DNA from: Setoptus koraiensis
Taxonomy: Eukaryota; Arthropoda
Assembly (NCBI GenBank): GCA_048013815.1
Contig: CM106585.1
Location: 13,268,001 to 13,332,000, forward strand
Direction: 5' to 3'
Length of the DNA: 64,000 bases
The notes under the pieces were generated by a model. It was not told where the DNA came from. It did no database searches and saw nothing but the letters and a program-made list of their open reading frames with translations. This document shows, piece after piece, positions 49,141 through 63,639 of this stretch (the stretch's first letter is position 1; each line of letters begins with the position of its first letter). The position numbers were made by a program, and so were the translations under genes.

Positions 49141-50050
49141 CGACGTGCCCGTCGTCGTCAACTGCAACCGTCTGCGGCGCTGTTGCGCCATCAGAGAATT
49201 GGGGCGAGCCGGCCGAAAAACTAATCGACGACGACGACGAATCCGACGACGCACTGCCCAAGTTGCGCTGGTGAGCCAGTTGGTGGCTTGAGAAGCGCCC
49301 GCTACTCAATAGAGAATCATAGGAGCCAACTACCTCTTGGCATGAGGCCGACACGACCATGCTAGAACGGGGCGATGGCGTTCTGTTGGCCGATTTGCAT
49401 TGGCTCACGCAGGGCAAGTCGCGAAGCTCGTCGTTGTCGCCGTCGTCGTCCACCAAATCATTCTCTTCCTCTTCGTTGAACGACGACGACGGCGACGTTG
49501 AACCCGTCAGGGGCGATCTGATGTGAAATCTCGACAACGGGCCCATTGGCGACAATCGGTCAGTGGGACTGCCCTTGATGATCCTCTTGTTGTTTGCGCC
49601 GGCGGCGCCATTTATTTGGATAGGCAAAGAGTGTGGCCTCAGTTGGGCCGCCTCGTTGGCTTTGCTGTTGTTGCTGCTTTTCAGCTTCATGGCCTTAATA
49701 GACTGCGTGATGTGATAAAAGGGAAACTGATCCAGTTTGTTGCTCTGTTTCAAACAGTTGGTCAGTCGATCGGCCTCGCATCGCATCTGCTGCTTGGCGT
49801 CTGAACTGCTGTTGTTGTTGTTAATTGTTGTGATTGATGTTTCATTGTTGTTGACAACGGTGCTATCGTTGTTGTTTGTTTTAACTGATGCATAACGGTG
49901 TAGGTGATCCATTTTTGTTTGAATCTCATCGAGGTTGTTGTTGTTGCTGTTGTTGTTGTTGTTGTTGTTGTTTATCTCGTTGTGTGATATAGTTGCGTTG
50001 ATTGTTGGTGAGACAAATGTTGTCGCCTCTCGTTCACTGTATCTACCCAT
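47307..50050 (-). CDS. PCTAIRE-type cyclin-dependent kinase (CDK16/17/18 family), 2 exons
   Basis: Exons 50050-48140 and 47960-47307 join in phase 0 (donor AAGG/GTAAGC, acceptor CATGCAG/CTC) giving MHNAR+[10 protein letters not shown], exactly as in the vertebrate CDK16 family; 854 residues. An in-frame TGA lies upstream of the ATG. The kinase domain starts near residue 538: Gly loop [11 protein letters not shown], catalytic Lys in VALK (567), PCTAIRE in the C-helix (578-584), HRDLKPQN (657), DFG (677), then [14 protein letters not shown]. All catalytic residues are present, so it should be active as a Ser/Thr kinase with a cyclin Y-type partner (family knowledge). Just before the domain, [19 protein letters not shown] matches the conserved phospho-regulated segment of PCTAIRE kinases. 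The first 510 residues are disordered and much longer than in vertebrates, rich in Asn, Ser and Gln. The short C-terminal tail ends [10 protein letters not shown]. Confidence 0.93.
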
Positions 50051-50196
50051 CACTAGCGATGATTTTGTATTGTCGTGTCGTTGTTGTATATGTCAAATAT
50101 ATGTATCAGCAATGACCATTTATTACTTCTGTCGAGCACATAAATTTTGTTGAGTTAGTAATGATATAGAATGCTAATAGAAATGGTGTGTGTGTG

Positions 50197-50200
<4 letters not shown>

Positions 50201-50286
<86 letters not shown>
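50201..50286. repeat. (TG)43 microsatellite upstream of the kinase gene
   Basis: 86 bases of uninterrupted TG with a shorter TG run just before it (50185-50196), located 150-240 bases above the kinase start codon. Confidence 0.96.
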
Positions 50287-50287
<1 letters not shown>

Positions 50288-53268
50288 AATATTGCTATCT
50301 ATCGGATGATCATACGCAGAGAGACAATAGTGGAGATTGTTGCAATGATATGCACCGATCAAAACAACAACAGCAACGATCACAATTGCTGCCAGTGGTT
50401 GCTCGAACAACAATAAATAAAGTGATCAATAAGTGAGAGGGGATAATAGCAAATCCGCGGCTAATACACACTCACTAATCCCGCGCTCACAATTGTCAGC
50501 CTTTGATTGACTAACTAATGCTGTTGCTCTGTCAATGTATATAATCAATCACTCACCCACACAATATTGCTATTAAAAATAAAAACTAGTCGATCGATTG
50601 ATCCTTATGTCTTGACAACAGGACGAAGCTTGTCGTGTGGCCACCATTTATGGAATGCCAACAGTGATAGTAGCAGTGATGAACTTAGTAAATGTTGTTT
50701 TTGGCGTGATTCACATTAGATTATAATTTTTCATATATTTGATTATAATTTTGCTTATTTGGGTTGTGTGCGCGTTATATTCTCGCATCAATGCGCAAAT
50801 ATGATGTGTCGATCACCAATAAAAAGCAATGATTTCATTGTCAAAAAGTGTGCCTTCGATGGGCGCAATTGATCTCACTTAAGCTCACTTTCGCTTGTTG
50901 GCTGAATCCGCATCTATGGGCTTTCGTTGTTGTTGATTTATCTTGTATTGCAATCTGTGTGCTGATCGCTTGTGTGTTTGTGTGTGTGTGTGCGCGCGGC
51001 AACAATCGCGGCAATCTTGGGCTCGATCAAAAGGTGTAGTGGTGGTGGTTGCATCAATAATATCAGTATTTGATGTTATTATTATTATTAATATTTGTGT
51101 ATATTAATGGGGAGAGAAATTGGCCGTGGCGACGATGACACTATTGTTGTGGTTCAACTAGAAACTAACAACTGCAACAAGTTACTAGTAACTGCGACTC
51201 GACTAATAACAAGAGATTTGTCAATGTTGGCGCATGCTAACAAATAGCAAATTCATACATGTACTGTGTGTTTGTGAGTGTGTGTATTGTTGCTGTTGTT
51301 GAATAATAATAATAAAACGTGGATACGGGTCACGGTTAAACGATGCCAACTGAAAGGGGTTGCTGGTCGTGTTTGGCTGCCGTCGTTCGCCCGATGCGAT
51401 CAGTTTATCAATGTGATGTCCCAACGGCTCCGCGGCGCCTTATATAATAAGAATAATAAAAAATATCTGGTGATACACTTTCAACAGGTAGCACATGTGA
51501 CTGTGACATGGTCGCGTCGTATTGTTGTTTGTGCTTCGAATGACAACTCACTACTGACAACAACTCATCGCTCGCCGCCAACAACTGCCGCTGCTGGCCA
51601 CGCTTCTCGCCGCCGCCGCCGCTCTGCCCGTCTCTACCTGTCTCTGCCTGTCTCTACCTGGCGGCTGTCTCCACCTGACTGGCTGGCTGGCTGGCTCCGA
51701 TCCAGGCTGCGAGTGCTGCTCGGCTAGTTGCGGTTGCCAGTAAACACTGGCCACACCACACACACGAAACAGGTTCTTGAGGGCGCCTCCAAGTGGCCAG
51801 ACCACTCAACTACTACGCCAAACATCCTGGCGCCAGTTTGCTGCTGGTTAGGCTGGTGGCGGCCCGACTATCGCTGTCACACTAACCAGTCAGCCAGCCA
51901 GCCAGCCAATCTCGAGCCGGCTCCATTCAATAGACTCCATTGGGCTCAAATGAGCTCCAAGCTAAGCAAGTCTCTCTTGATATGCTAGCTATAACCAGTT
52001 TAGTCTGTCGTTGCCAGCCAGCCAGCAAGCAACAAGATTGCAAATAGTTGATTGCTGCTGCTAACAACGCCCGCCATTGCCGTAGTCGCTCAATTTATCT
52101 CACCCAATCCAATCCAATCCGATCTGAACCGATCCGATCCGAATTTAGTATCTGTTGGTTGTTTTATTGCAACTGCACTGTACAAATAACAGGCAATTTT
52201 GCAACAGCACTAGCCCTATCCCTTCTGTTTGCGCCGGCTTGCCAAAAGCGTCCGCCAGAGGCGCTCTCGACGCTCGAGAATGCACACCCAAGCGTGTGGT
52301 GTCACGTTTCAACGCTGCACTTGATTGCTACCCTTTTGCGTGCAAGCTTGGAACGGGACGAGCTCGACGCAACAGGCGGTGCACCGTGTGCGCGCTGACG
52401 TTGCGTAGCAGCGCCGCCCTCGCGGACGCGCAAGAGAAGCTGTTTGTGCAAAGGAGAGGAAGCGCAGTGTTTGCAAGAAAGCAGGTACACTCGAAGTGGC
52501 TAGCCAGCCGACTAATGCGACTAATGGCTAATTGGCGCGCAAACTGCCAAATATAAACTGCCGCGACAACCACAACAAGTGCTCAGATGGAGCGAGCGAT
52601 CTTGGCGTTTGCTGGCATATATTGTGCTCGCATGCCGATAATAGGGCGCATATGCGCATCGTTACGACAAACAAACAGAGACGGCGTAGGCTCATTAGAC
52701 ATCGCAATGAATACAGTGTATTTAAGTGGCAGCCTAATTGAATAGACTGCTTACGTGATGCTCGCCGAGCGACCAGCGAGCGAGTCGGGCCGGCAGCTCA
52801 CGTAGTCGTCGTCCTACTATCACAGTGACAGTCAGATGGGTGTCAGATGAGTGTCAGTGATAGAGGCAGCGAACAGTAACAACGCGACTCGCGCCCCTCT
52901 GTCTGCCAGCCACACTCAACTGTCTGTCCTCACCTGTCTTGCTGACTCGAGTTGGCATCATTATGGTTGACACTGTCAGCCGTATGATAATGGTGCCATT
53001 CGGCGCTGCAATCAGTGCTCCGCCCCGTCTAGACAGCGGCGCGGCAACCGCAGGCAGCGCCACCGCGGCAGAGAACGTCGAGTTCGCTGTCAGAAAGAAT
53101 CGACCAAGTCGACCTGACATGTTGTAAGTCAACAGATTATGTAACGACGCCAGCATCACGTACTCTGCGGAGCACGTACACACACGCCGACACAGTCGAC
53201 AGTTGATTTCGCCGCGTTGGCCGCGCCGAGTCAACAATCACGCCAGCATCCATCACGTACGCACTGGC

Positions 53269-53307
53269 TCACCTGTGCGCCGCACAGGTGATGATAGCTC
53301 ACCTGTG
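53269..53307. promoter_or_regulatory. Hairpin of CACCTGTG E-boxes
   Basis: TCACCTGTGC (53269-53278) is inverted as GCACAGGTGA (53282-53291) with a three-base loop, followed by a third TCACCTGTG (53299-53307). Three CACCTG cores within 40 bases suggest a Snail/bHLH site cluster, but no adjacent gene is identified. Confidence 0.4.
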
Positions 53308-55733
53308 TTTTTGTTGATGTCGACTGTGTGTTGTGTTGTCGATTGTGCTCAACAATGTTGGTGCCACCATCGATCATTGGGACGCCGGGCGCGCGGATTA
53401 CGCCGAGCGACAAGCGTGACTATTTGCGCGATGCCAACACACAACGCGGCGGCCGGCCGGTTGTGTCACGATTATATCACAACAACATAACAGACATGTA
53501 ATAACAGACTCACGGCCTGTCAGACAGTTGGCACGGTTGACAATGAGTGTGCCCATTAAACGATTAAACCTGGTTGCGTTTGTGGGCTCGCAAACAAGGC
53601 GAATAGCGCAAATAACGCGAATGGCACACAATTAACGCGCTCAAATGATAATAAACTCGGCTCATGCTTGACCGATTGGCCCCACAAATTTATTAACAGG
53701 CAACCGGCACGAGTACGAGTCAATGACCAGCTTCAAGTTGGCTCGCAATCGAGTGGCCGAGTCAAGTTAAATAGTGGCAATGGCGACAGTACACACACAA
53801 GTGGCTGGTCGGCAGCATTTTTCAGCGACTATTCGTCGTCTATTCGTTATTTATCGTTTATATTTCGCACTCACAACACAATCGCTGGCGCTTGCCACCT
53901 TGCCAGTCTCGCCTGCCTCGCCAGCCTAGCTTGCCAGCGTCGCCAGCGTACAAACGTAGCAAACAATACAGGCGAAATGAACGAATGCCAAAAACAATGA
54001 TCAAGGTCCCTGCCAGTTAGCAAATCCCTTGCTCTCTCTCTCTCTCTCTCTTCTTGTGTGATGCCTGCTCGCTATCGCGATTTCGATCTCTTTATTGTTA
54101 TAACGAGAGAGAGAGAGAAAGATTTCATTATCAATTACCAGCCAGCGCAACAAAAACAATGAACTAACCAACTCACAACATCTGACTTGCCAGATAACAG
54201 AGATGGAGGGGACAGATTGTGTGACAAGTGCCACACACTCACTTGAGCAGCATGTACCAAAACATTGATCAACAAGTGTATCAACTGGCGCGCTATTTAG
54301 AGCTTGTAGAGCTTTTTAGCTTGTCGGGCGTACTTACCGATCAACTGACTGATGCGGTTACAACATCATCTAATAATAAATCAAAAGCCAGTTTCTCCAT
54401 TTTCTCCATTTTATCTCTGCTCGCTTATCCATCGATCATCCGCCGAGCCATTTGTGTGTAAGTAACTTTGTATGGCACTCAAGACAAATGTAATAATAAT
54501 AGTTAATAATACTATAATGCTCATGTTCTAGTGTGTTGCCTCCTCTGTGACTCTTTATCCAATCAGATCAGATCAAACCCACTCTGCTCTTGATCTTGCA
54601 TCTTTCAACAGGCGCCATGTACACTTACGAACACATATACGCACTTACGCACCAGCCCAGGTTACGCTAGATCGCAACAGATTATTTAGTAACACCTAAC
54701 CAGTCAACTAGCTAACTAAAATTTATAAGCATCAGTGTATCCAGTTGGCCTGCTGCTAATTGTAGTTGCCAGATTGAGTTAGTTTTTATTATATTGTATT
54801 TGTATTGTATTATCCCGCCATTGCGTTGATCGGGATAATGCAATATATAATAAATACGACAATACGACGCTCATTCTTATTGGCACCGCTCGCATTAGAC
54901 ATGCATGCTGATTAATAATGGTGATTAATCATTATAACAAACACAAAATCAATAACAACACTCAAATGTAACGCCAATCACTTGTATTTATATATCTAGC
55001 GTTATGAGTAATCCTCTGCGATGATTCCTCGATCAAGTGCACACACACACACACACAACACCACCACCAGTATGTTATGTAATACTGCTACTGCTGTAAT
55101 CTGATCGCAGCTTCCCTTCAACTTGCTGCCAGTGCTAGCGATTCCGAGAATTTTGTTTCTCTAGTCAATACAAACGCCATATCACAGGATATGCTGAGGA
55201 TGCACCGAACATATACGGCCGATATACTCAGCATGATAATAAGTAACTAGCGATAATAATAAAAAAGAATAACACTGTCAATTTGCACCATGGCTGACCT
55301 ACAGGTCCGTTGTTAGCGGTTTTGCTCGCTTGATAGCCAAACGCTCAATGGATAAACTCCAATTGATCAATCTCTTAATTGATTGGTCGATTGAAACCCG
55401 ATACTCTTGTCACTGATATCTTGTCGACGATTAGAGCATTGCGCTGCTTAGATGGCCGCTCACTTTCAAATTGTTGCGCCATTAAAAGGCTTATTCCGTT
55501 TTGCAATTCTGACGAGTTATTTGGTTAGTTTTCAAGGGCCTTAAATCTAGGGCCTGTCCCAGTCACAACGCAGTCCCTGAAAGGTGACCAATTTCGGGTC
55601 TTGCCAAGAACGTCTTGGCGTGCATCAATAGTCGACAAGGTCTTAGTGAGCTCGCGTTGAGTTGAAAAATCCGGTGTACAATTCAGGATCTGCCCTCTTG
55701 TGAATATTCACACACATTTGTGTGTGTGTCAAC

Positions 55734-55796
55734 TGCATCGCCTGTATAATTATAATAATAATTATAGTTGTACAAACAGATAATTGATGCGATGCA
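55734..55796. repeat. Nested AT-rich inverted repeat
   Basis: TGCATCGC at 55734-55741 pairs with GCGATGCA at 55789-55796; inside, TGTATAATTAT pairs imperfectly with AATTATAGTTGTACA. The whole could fold into one hairpin of about 63 bases. Confidence 0.6.
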
Positions 55797-58700
55797 ATTG
55801 AATGCGCGACTACTACCAAAGGCGTGAGAATATCGCTAAAAAGAGGTCACTGCCACCGGCTGGTCGATGACAAAAACAGCTAGCGGTTGATGGCTATCAA
55901 AACTGGTGGCAGCTTATTATTACTACAGTTTATTATTAATTTTAATTAATGATGATCGAATTAACGCGATGCCTTGCTGTGTGCCGGCCACAAGTGGCTG
56001 TCTAGCGGTTGGGTAATGTTGCGCAACAACAATTATGGCCTCCAATTAATGTTGGTTCAAGCCGAAAAGCGTTTGAGACTAACGGAAAGCGTGCACAAGC
56101 CGTTCAATACTGTTCAGTGAAGGGAATAATGTCACCTATTTATTAGCCTTGTTAGAGTGTGTTGAATAGACAGATTGAACTCCCACGAAAATCATCGTCG
56201 TCGTACAAATATTGACTGACTGCAACTAGCTGCCAAAAGCGCATTGGACAGCGCATTGGTTAGCCACGTTCGCATTCATATTCACAGATAATTGTCGGCT
56301 AGCCAATAATTGGTGGCTCAATCAGCCAGGCCAGCAACTGCTAAAGACGATGCAATTTATTCAATTATGGTCGCAATCAATTCAAGTTTTAGGTGAAGTG
56401 ATGCAGATGTGCGAAACGAGTACGGGCACAACGGCAACTGCAAACAAGTTGCTGCCGTAGATAAACCAATCGAGCCTCGCTACTCAATATCATATTGAGT
56501 AGTGAATATTGTATTGAGTATTATATTGAATATCATATTGAGTCTGCTATTTCTACAGCGTCAGCCAGACCTAATATGCAGGCTAATGGAGAGGCTAATA
56601 CAGACAGGCGACGGATTTTGTTGTTGCTGGTGGCGCTCGTGAGCTTGCAAAGAAGCCAAAAGAAGGCAGTAAAAATGAATTTTAATTGCATGCGGAAAGC
56701 ATGCTGCCTGGGCGCGCTAATGATAGACAAATAATAACAGCGACAGCAATAGTAATAATAATGATAATACATATAGTAATAGTGATAATAGTTATAGGAA
56801 TAGTAATAATAGTTATAGGAATAGAAGTAGCGAGCAAGGCGACAAACCCGAGCCCGCTGTTGGCGGTGCAGCGCAAATTGAGAGTTATTATTGGCGGAAA
56901 ACATGTTGGCCGACGCGAGAAGGATTGCCACTTGTTGCTTACGACGATATTCGCGATATTCGCATTCGCTCATACACAAACAACAAGAGCAGCAACAAAA
57001 TCTCTGGCTCATTCCTAGACGGATTATAAAATCATGCACTCCAGCATTATACATGTTTTCGGTTCAAGTGCAACGTTTCTCTCTGTGTAATGTAATCTAA
57101 AATATCTATAACTCAGACGAGCCAACAACAACAACAACAACAACTGCTGGATGCTGGATGTATTCAATGCAACTTGGATGGAATTTCGGCGTCGGATTTC
57201 GCAGATAAACGCGACTCGGCGGCGTTCATTTGCATGCCGGCGCACTCTCTACTTTCGAGCCACTTTCACGAGCATGAATCCGAATGATTATCGCCATCAA
57301 TGCGAAAGTATGCAAAGCTCAATGGCTGTATGAGTCTCATAGCATGAGAGAGCAATCTGATTGCAGGCAACAACAACAACACATCTCGTCTGTTGCCAAT
57401 AACAACTAGAGTGACGGCCGAACGAGATACACATCATAAAGGGTTGCACGATGCAAGATGATCATTCATCTGGGCAATCTCAAAATTAGCTCTTAGAAGC
57501 CTTCTCCGAGATGCTCGTTTTATGCAGCTGACGATGCCATTCTGTACAATGAGCCCGCTTTTGCATGAGATTTCCGGAACCTATCGCAACATCATCAATT
57601 GCCAGTCCATTGTTGCCTGTATCAACCTTTGAATTTGATTTCTCGGAACTTCTGTTCTCGGAACTTGTGTTGCCAGTGCGCGCAACAGACAGAACAGAAT
57701 TCGCACAAACAGAATGTTTGTGAGAGAATTATTGTGAGTATCATGCCATTTTTGCGATCACTAATGCCATCCTGTGGGCGATTGACCTATTCGTTGGCCC
57801 ATTAGTTGCGAATCGTTTTGAATGAGCCACCTTGAAAAGTCACTCCGTCGGCTTATACGTGATCGCATCGCTTTCCATACTTGAATCGAGTCGACTCAAT
57901 GGGAACTCACGCAATTCGCGGAAGCAACTTTATTTCGTACCCGCGAAGACATACCTGGCCATGGTATGATTAATGCCCATGGTATGATGCCCAGGCAGGC
58001 GCTCTGTCGACGCGACCGACAAAACTGTTGCGAGACTGAACTAAACAAATGCAAAATGCATATGTATGATGTCTAATTGAAACGAGCAACAACAGCACCA
58101 ACAACACATTGTGCAAAAGTGCTGCCAAGTTGCGAGTAAATTTTCAGAGGGCGAGTTCATGGCGAGAAAAGAGTTACTCGCTCGCCGGAGAGCATAATCA
58201 CGGTGAACGATATTACATAAGTTGCTTCCGATTTGGGGCATTGTCCACCAGAGAGCAGCCGTCAAAATTGTTTGCTCAATGCGCGACAGCAGCACACTCA
58301 CATTGATGCAACAGCAACAGGTTGGGCAAGATTGTTACAAGTAGGAAACTTGGTCACGTAACACTCGCTCGCTTTATGGCTTATCGCTGCAATCAGCACT
58401 GTGAACTTTCTCTGACTCTTATGAGCTGCCTATGATTCCCCAACCAATTAGTGCGTTGCTGGCGAGGCAGCAGTTGAACAGTTGAGTCCACTTGTTCAGT
58501 CCACTATTACTAGTTCCATTTCGCTCTGTTGGGCACTATTGGGCAGGCAGCAAGAATAAAGGAGCGAATCCTTCCTTGCGAACCAAGTCAGACGAGAGAA
58601 TGGGACGGCATAAACCGACGGAATAATTTTATTTTACACCGTAGCTTGTGGTAGCGACAAGCCCACACATTAGAGCCGCTTCTATGCGCCTAGCCAAAAA

Positions 58701-59833
58701 TTTTGGCTGCCTAAATGTGTGTTTGTGTGTGTGTGTGTTTACGCGAAAGGTAATATGTTAATTATTAATCATCAAGACGTTTGTGTGTGTGTGTGATATG
58801 GTGCATAACAAGCTACGTCATTCGAGTTATTTTTCTTCTTTTCTTCGATTCTCATTTATCTGTTCAATTCCATTGATTCAATAGATTAGTTAGTTAGTTG
58901 GTGTGTGTTCCGTTGTTTTTGTACACCTGTAATCGCAATAGTGAGCAAGCTTTCTGAAAGACGAGAAATTGTTGTTGTTGTTGTTTGGGTTGGCAATTTT
59001 AAAGCGACTAATGGCTTCGTATTAGAAATACAAGCCGAACATCATGATTGTCGGGGCAGCGGTGCAATTGAAAGTCGCAGCCAGACAGAAAGTATGTTTC
59101 AAGACCAGCAAACACTCACAAGTGGTAGCTCTCAGAACTCACATAGTATGATATCGTTGATGATCGTCATAATTGAACGCTTTACATGCTGTTGATGATG
59201 ATCTTACATGGTTTTAAATCAGGATGACGTTGCTGCTGGATCAACAGTCGGTACAGCCAGTACAATCATCGATCACAGTCGCATTCAAGTTGATATCTAA
59301 GTCAACAACAACAACAACAATTGCAACAATTGCTGGTGTCGCTACATTGACGTAAATTGATTGATTCAATTCATAGATCAATTATGGCCGGCTGACATTA
59401 CATTGGTGTGTCTTATTGGAACAATAATAATAATTTCTAGTTAGTCTCGAGCCATTAACTCGCGTATCGGTGTCAGGCTCGCACCGCTTTGTATGAGGCA
59501 ATGCTCCAATCAACTTGCAAAGGTTAAACCTGACGAGCCGGCTCGACATGCGCTGGCATCTCACAGGCATTGTCAGTGTAAGGCTTAGCCACAAAGGCCA
59601 CAAGGTGTAGATGAGATTATCCACAAGGGAGAGATTTTCAAAAACAAACTTGCAACAGCTTGTAAATCATCACTATTGCTCGCTCGAACACAACCATTGT
59701 TGGACGATCGTCAGCTGACTGTTGTGCCCTATGATGTAATTGTTATACTGTGCTCACTTGTCAGCGATTGCGGCGACTGTCGAGGATTCGCCAGACGCAC
59801 CGGCGACAAGCTTGCATCGCATGAGATAGGAGT

Positions 59834-59874
59834 CGTATGTCAGCCAGGCGTATGTCAGCCAGGCGTATGTCAGC
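59834..59874. repeat. 15-base CGTATGTCAGCCAGG array
   Basis: Two exact copies and a partial third. Confidence 0.93.
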
Positions 59875-62800
59875 AGCGTCGCGGGCTCGTATGGCTCCCA
59901 GAGAGCGGAGGAGCCACCGTCGGCTGTCATCTGTCATGCACACGAATATGATATTACGAATGAGCAGTGATCACCACAATCAATTTACAGTGATTTACAG
60001 TGATTTTTTATACTGGTGCTGCATGATAAACCTCAAATAAATCTGCACAATTGCGACACCGCCACCTGCCGCACGTCAAACAATAACAATTATGGTCGAT
60101 TGTTTGCCGATGGGCCCGCCCGGCTGGCTGACAATCATCTGACAATCATCCGACAATCGCAACACACTACCAATTGAGCCGGCTGCTGTTCGCTGTAATG
60201 CTGGCAATTAATTGCGAGTGACCTCGCTAATTAATTCAGGAGCGGCAGCAGCGAAAATTGTCTTCCATTAGCATTAGCAAGCATTTCACTGTTAGGCTGT
60301 TATTTGTATATTCACCATGCACTGTGTTTGCTTGAGTGGCGCCACTTGACAAGCCCGTTCATGCAGCTCAACTGATGGTTGTGATGGCAACGTTGGCAAT
60401 GTCAATTGATCGACTCGGCTGTCGCAAAGAGCACAATGCGCGCCACCATCAGCCCACAACACGGCAATCAGTGGCCATGACAATTGCCGATGGCAGCCAA
60501 CGGTAGAATCAGCCAACGGACAAACGGAAATGTTAGCGAATCTTTCATCGGGATTTAATTTACTCTCTGTCTCTCGCTCACTTGCAACGACAATAGGCGC
60601 TGTTATCATTAAATTAGCGGCGTGTGTGTGTGTGTGAGTAAGATCCGATATCCAAAGTTTGCCTTTTGCAAACGCTAACAAGTGATTAATTTGCAGCCAA
60701 TCGGGCGAGACACAAATTTAAATGCGATTTGCGATGCGCAGACAACACAATGACAGGCGGGCTCATCGTTTGTATGAATGCGATGCCCTTTGTTTAATGT
60801 TGTTTTGCGCTCTCTGCGCTAGCTATTAGCTAGTAGCTAATGATTTACGCCTGTACGCTGCGACAACGACGACGCCGCACGCCGAGCGCCCATCGAAGGC
60901 CATTTGTGTGTGCTCACTTTAGACAGCGACACACACAAACGAGAGCGCTCACACCCGTTCATGCCAAACTAGTGCAGACGCATGCGGGCAGGCACATTTC
61001 TGCGCGCACTCCAGTGAGCCCATTAATGGCGTGATGATGATAAATGATGCGATGGCAAAAATGCGCCTTTTTGTCAATTTTAGTCAAATATTAAGCCTTT
61101 AATGGCTGTTTGTGTCGCTCACTCAAGAATGTAACAGAAAAGTTGCTTTTATTCGGAAAATAAAAGCCACGTGGCCTAAACATTTTGCCGCTAGCAATAT
61201 CACATTTGTGATACACAATTGCAGATTAAATTTCTGCCATTAGTGAGTCGCACAACTCGCCCATTGCAAGCTGCCGAATTGTCTGTGCGGCGATATTGGG
61301 CAGATGAGTCGGCCGAGTCCCCAAACGGGAGCTGTCACGCATGTGACAAGCGCAATTGTAGCTGATGAGCAGGTGATACGCGCGACCTTCAATCGAGAGT
61401 GTCTTGTCGCGAGAGCTTGCACATCAGGAGCTCGCAAGATCGGCGATATAATGGCGCGCGCCGAAGAGCATGCCTCAATTGGCTAGCTCTCTGGTGTCTA
61501 GATTGGCCTGTCTAATGATTAATTTGGCTGACTGGTTGAATCGCGAGTCGCGAGACAAAAAGCGATTTATCTCTCTCAAGTCGGCCAGCGCTTACTGTAG
61601 CCTGTCATTGTGATGGCAAGCTAACACTTGCGATAATGTATAATGCAGCCAACCAGTGAGTTAGTCAGTTAGTGAGCCAGCCAGGCTGAACGTTGGGCAC
61701 AATTATAATTTGCTCACGGCGACGGGAAGCCTGAGAAGGAAGCGAGATAATTGTTTACTAGTTCCAGCTACTGCTACCACCATTGCTACCAGCAGCGCCA
61801 GTGAGACACTTCTCTGCGCTCTCTTTGACTTTCTTTCGAATCGACAACAGTTTTCTTCTTTTAACCTGCACTCAAACAATCCATGCAGCCTCGTCTTCGA
61901 AATCGCAGCGGCTGCCGGCACCTGTTGCTGGTGACGCTTGCCACACGCTTATATGTGTGTGTCCCCGGTGACGCCATGCACTTACATTACCAGCTAAGCT
62001 AACTAAAACGACTACACAGACAGAGGGCTGCTGCTGCTGTCTAGACGCCAACAGCACCAGCAGCAGCGTAAGCTACCGACGTGCCATGTTTTTAATTGAC
62101 GCAATCAGCATCACAAATAGCAACGCAGCAATGGCCAGGTGAAAATCGGGCGCAATCCGGAAGGCGGAATGTGGAATGCGAATAGTGGAATGTGAACTGA
62201 TGAAGTGGAGCCGATAGTGGCTTCGCTTGCCGGCTCTGCTGGTCCAGTGATAATAAATGGGGAATTATCAATAGCGCCACTTGTTTCACTTTGGATGCTT
62301 CACTCTCGCTTCTTCGCATTTGTTGCTGCCAACTTCATCATCGTCGGCGTCGTCGTCAGCGATACAGCCAGTGAATACAGATGCCAGTGAATAGAGGAAA
62401 CAACCACAACTGGACCACACTTGCAAGCTGGCTAATTATAGCTAGACTCGTGGACACACCAAAAACTCACTAACAGATGCCAATCTCACACTCAACTGAT
62501 TAGATTGAGCAACCACACACTTGCACACGCATCTGAATCAGATGATCTGATCTCTCTGTATTACAAAGTCTGTAATGAGATCAGATTAATTCCGACGAGC
62601 GCTGCACACAAATTGAATTACTATCGGAAGTTGGGTTTTTTCGTGGAGGCACGCATGTAACGTTGACATTTACAAGTCACTCTCAAACACTAGCTGCTCT
62701 GCGTGAGATCGCCAATTGAAAACTTTCCATTCATGGGGTGAGTGCTTAAATTGGCGAATTGTTCGCAAAATGACGCCACAAAGCCTGTCAATTGTCGTGG

Positions 62801-63593
62801 CCAGACATCGATCAACTAAACGAATTGAAATTCAGCCGTTCAACTGGAAATTGTTAATCGAGCGCCAGTGACACTATACTAGATAAATGACCCCATCAAG
62901 CTGTATGGATGGTCAGCTAAGACGCCAATGAGACAACTTTCACTGAGCAACAAGTAAAAGTTTCGAAACTCATTTGAGTCAAAATGCTTGATTCTCGATA
63001 TATTTTCGCCCGACGATGTGTGTGTTACCACATGTGGGGATAAACGATCAAAGACACGATGTGGCAATTATTGCAATTATCGTCTTTCGCTCCCCCTATT
63101 TACAACTATTTCTGGCTCGCTATCTATCACTGAGATTTACGTTCTCTATTTTAAACATCAAACGGAGAACTCGGTCGGCGGTTGCCAGTCAAGTCATAGG
63201 TCAGTCCAAGATTTTCGGCAACCATTAAATCATGAGACGACTTCAGCTAGACTAGCAATGCAAGTTGCACAGTGTTGCTACATGACTTTATAATCGGCTC
63301 ATATGAGGCAACACACATCACTTGATATGAGTTTTTCGTAGCCGACACCGTCTAAATGTATAAACCAATTGAGCTAATGAGATTATGTGTAAGTGGTGAT
63401 AGATGAGGTAGGCAGCCTAATGAACTCGCTGGCTGGCCGTGTGTGTGTGCCAAGTTGAAACCTTTCCCTCGCCTAAATCATTTCTGGAATGATTTCCGCC
63501 CAAAATGGATGCACTTGCGATGGTTTCCGTAGTCAACAATTTTTCTCGCTAACAAGCAACACAATATATCTAGACGAGAGTTTGCACCACCAC

Positions 63594-63639
63594 AAACAAC
63601 AGCAACAACAACAACAACAACAACAACAACAGCAACAGC
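63594..63639. repeat. CAA/CAG microsatellite
   Basis: About 46 bases of CAA with a few CAG units; reads as polyglutamine in one plus-strand frame without other support for a gene. Confidence 0.93.

Larger units (their letters stand above)
50051..54500. other. Upstream flank of the kinase gene and gene-poor DNA
   Basis: Contains the kinase 5' UTR and presumably promoter, a long TG microsatellite (50201-50286) about 150 bases above the ATG, several CA/TG runs, a degenerate CCAATC/CCGATC cluster (52110-52140), an E-box hairpin (53269-53307) and opposed CT (54032-54052) and GA (54106-54119) tracts. No conserved coding region seen. Confidence 0.45.
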
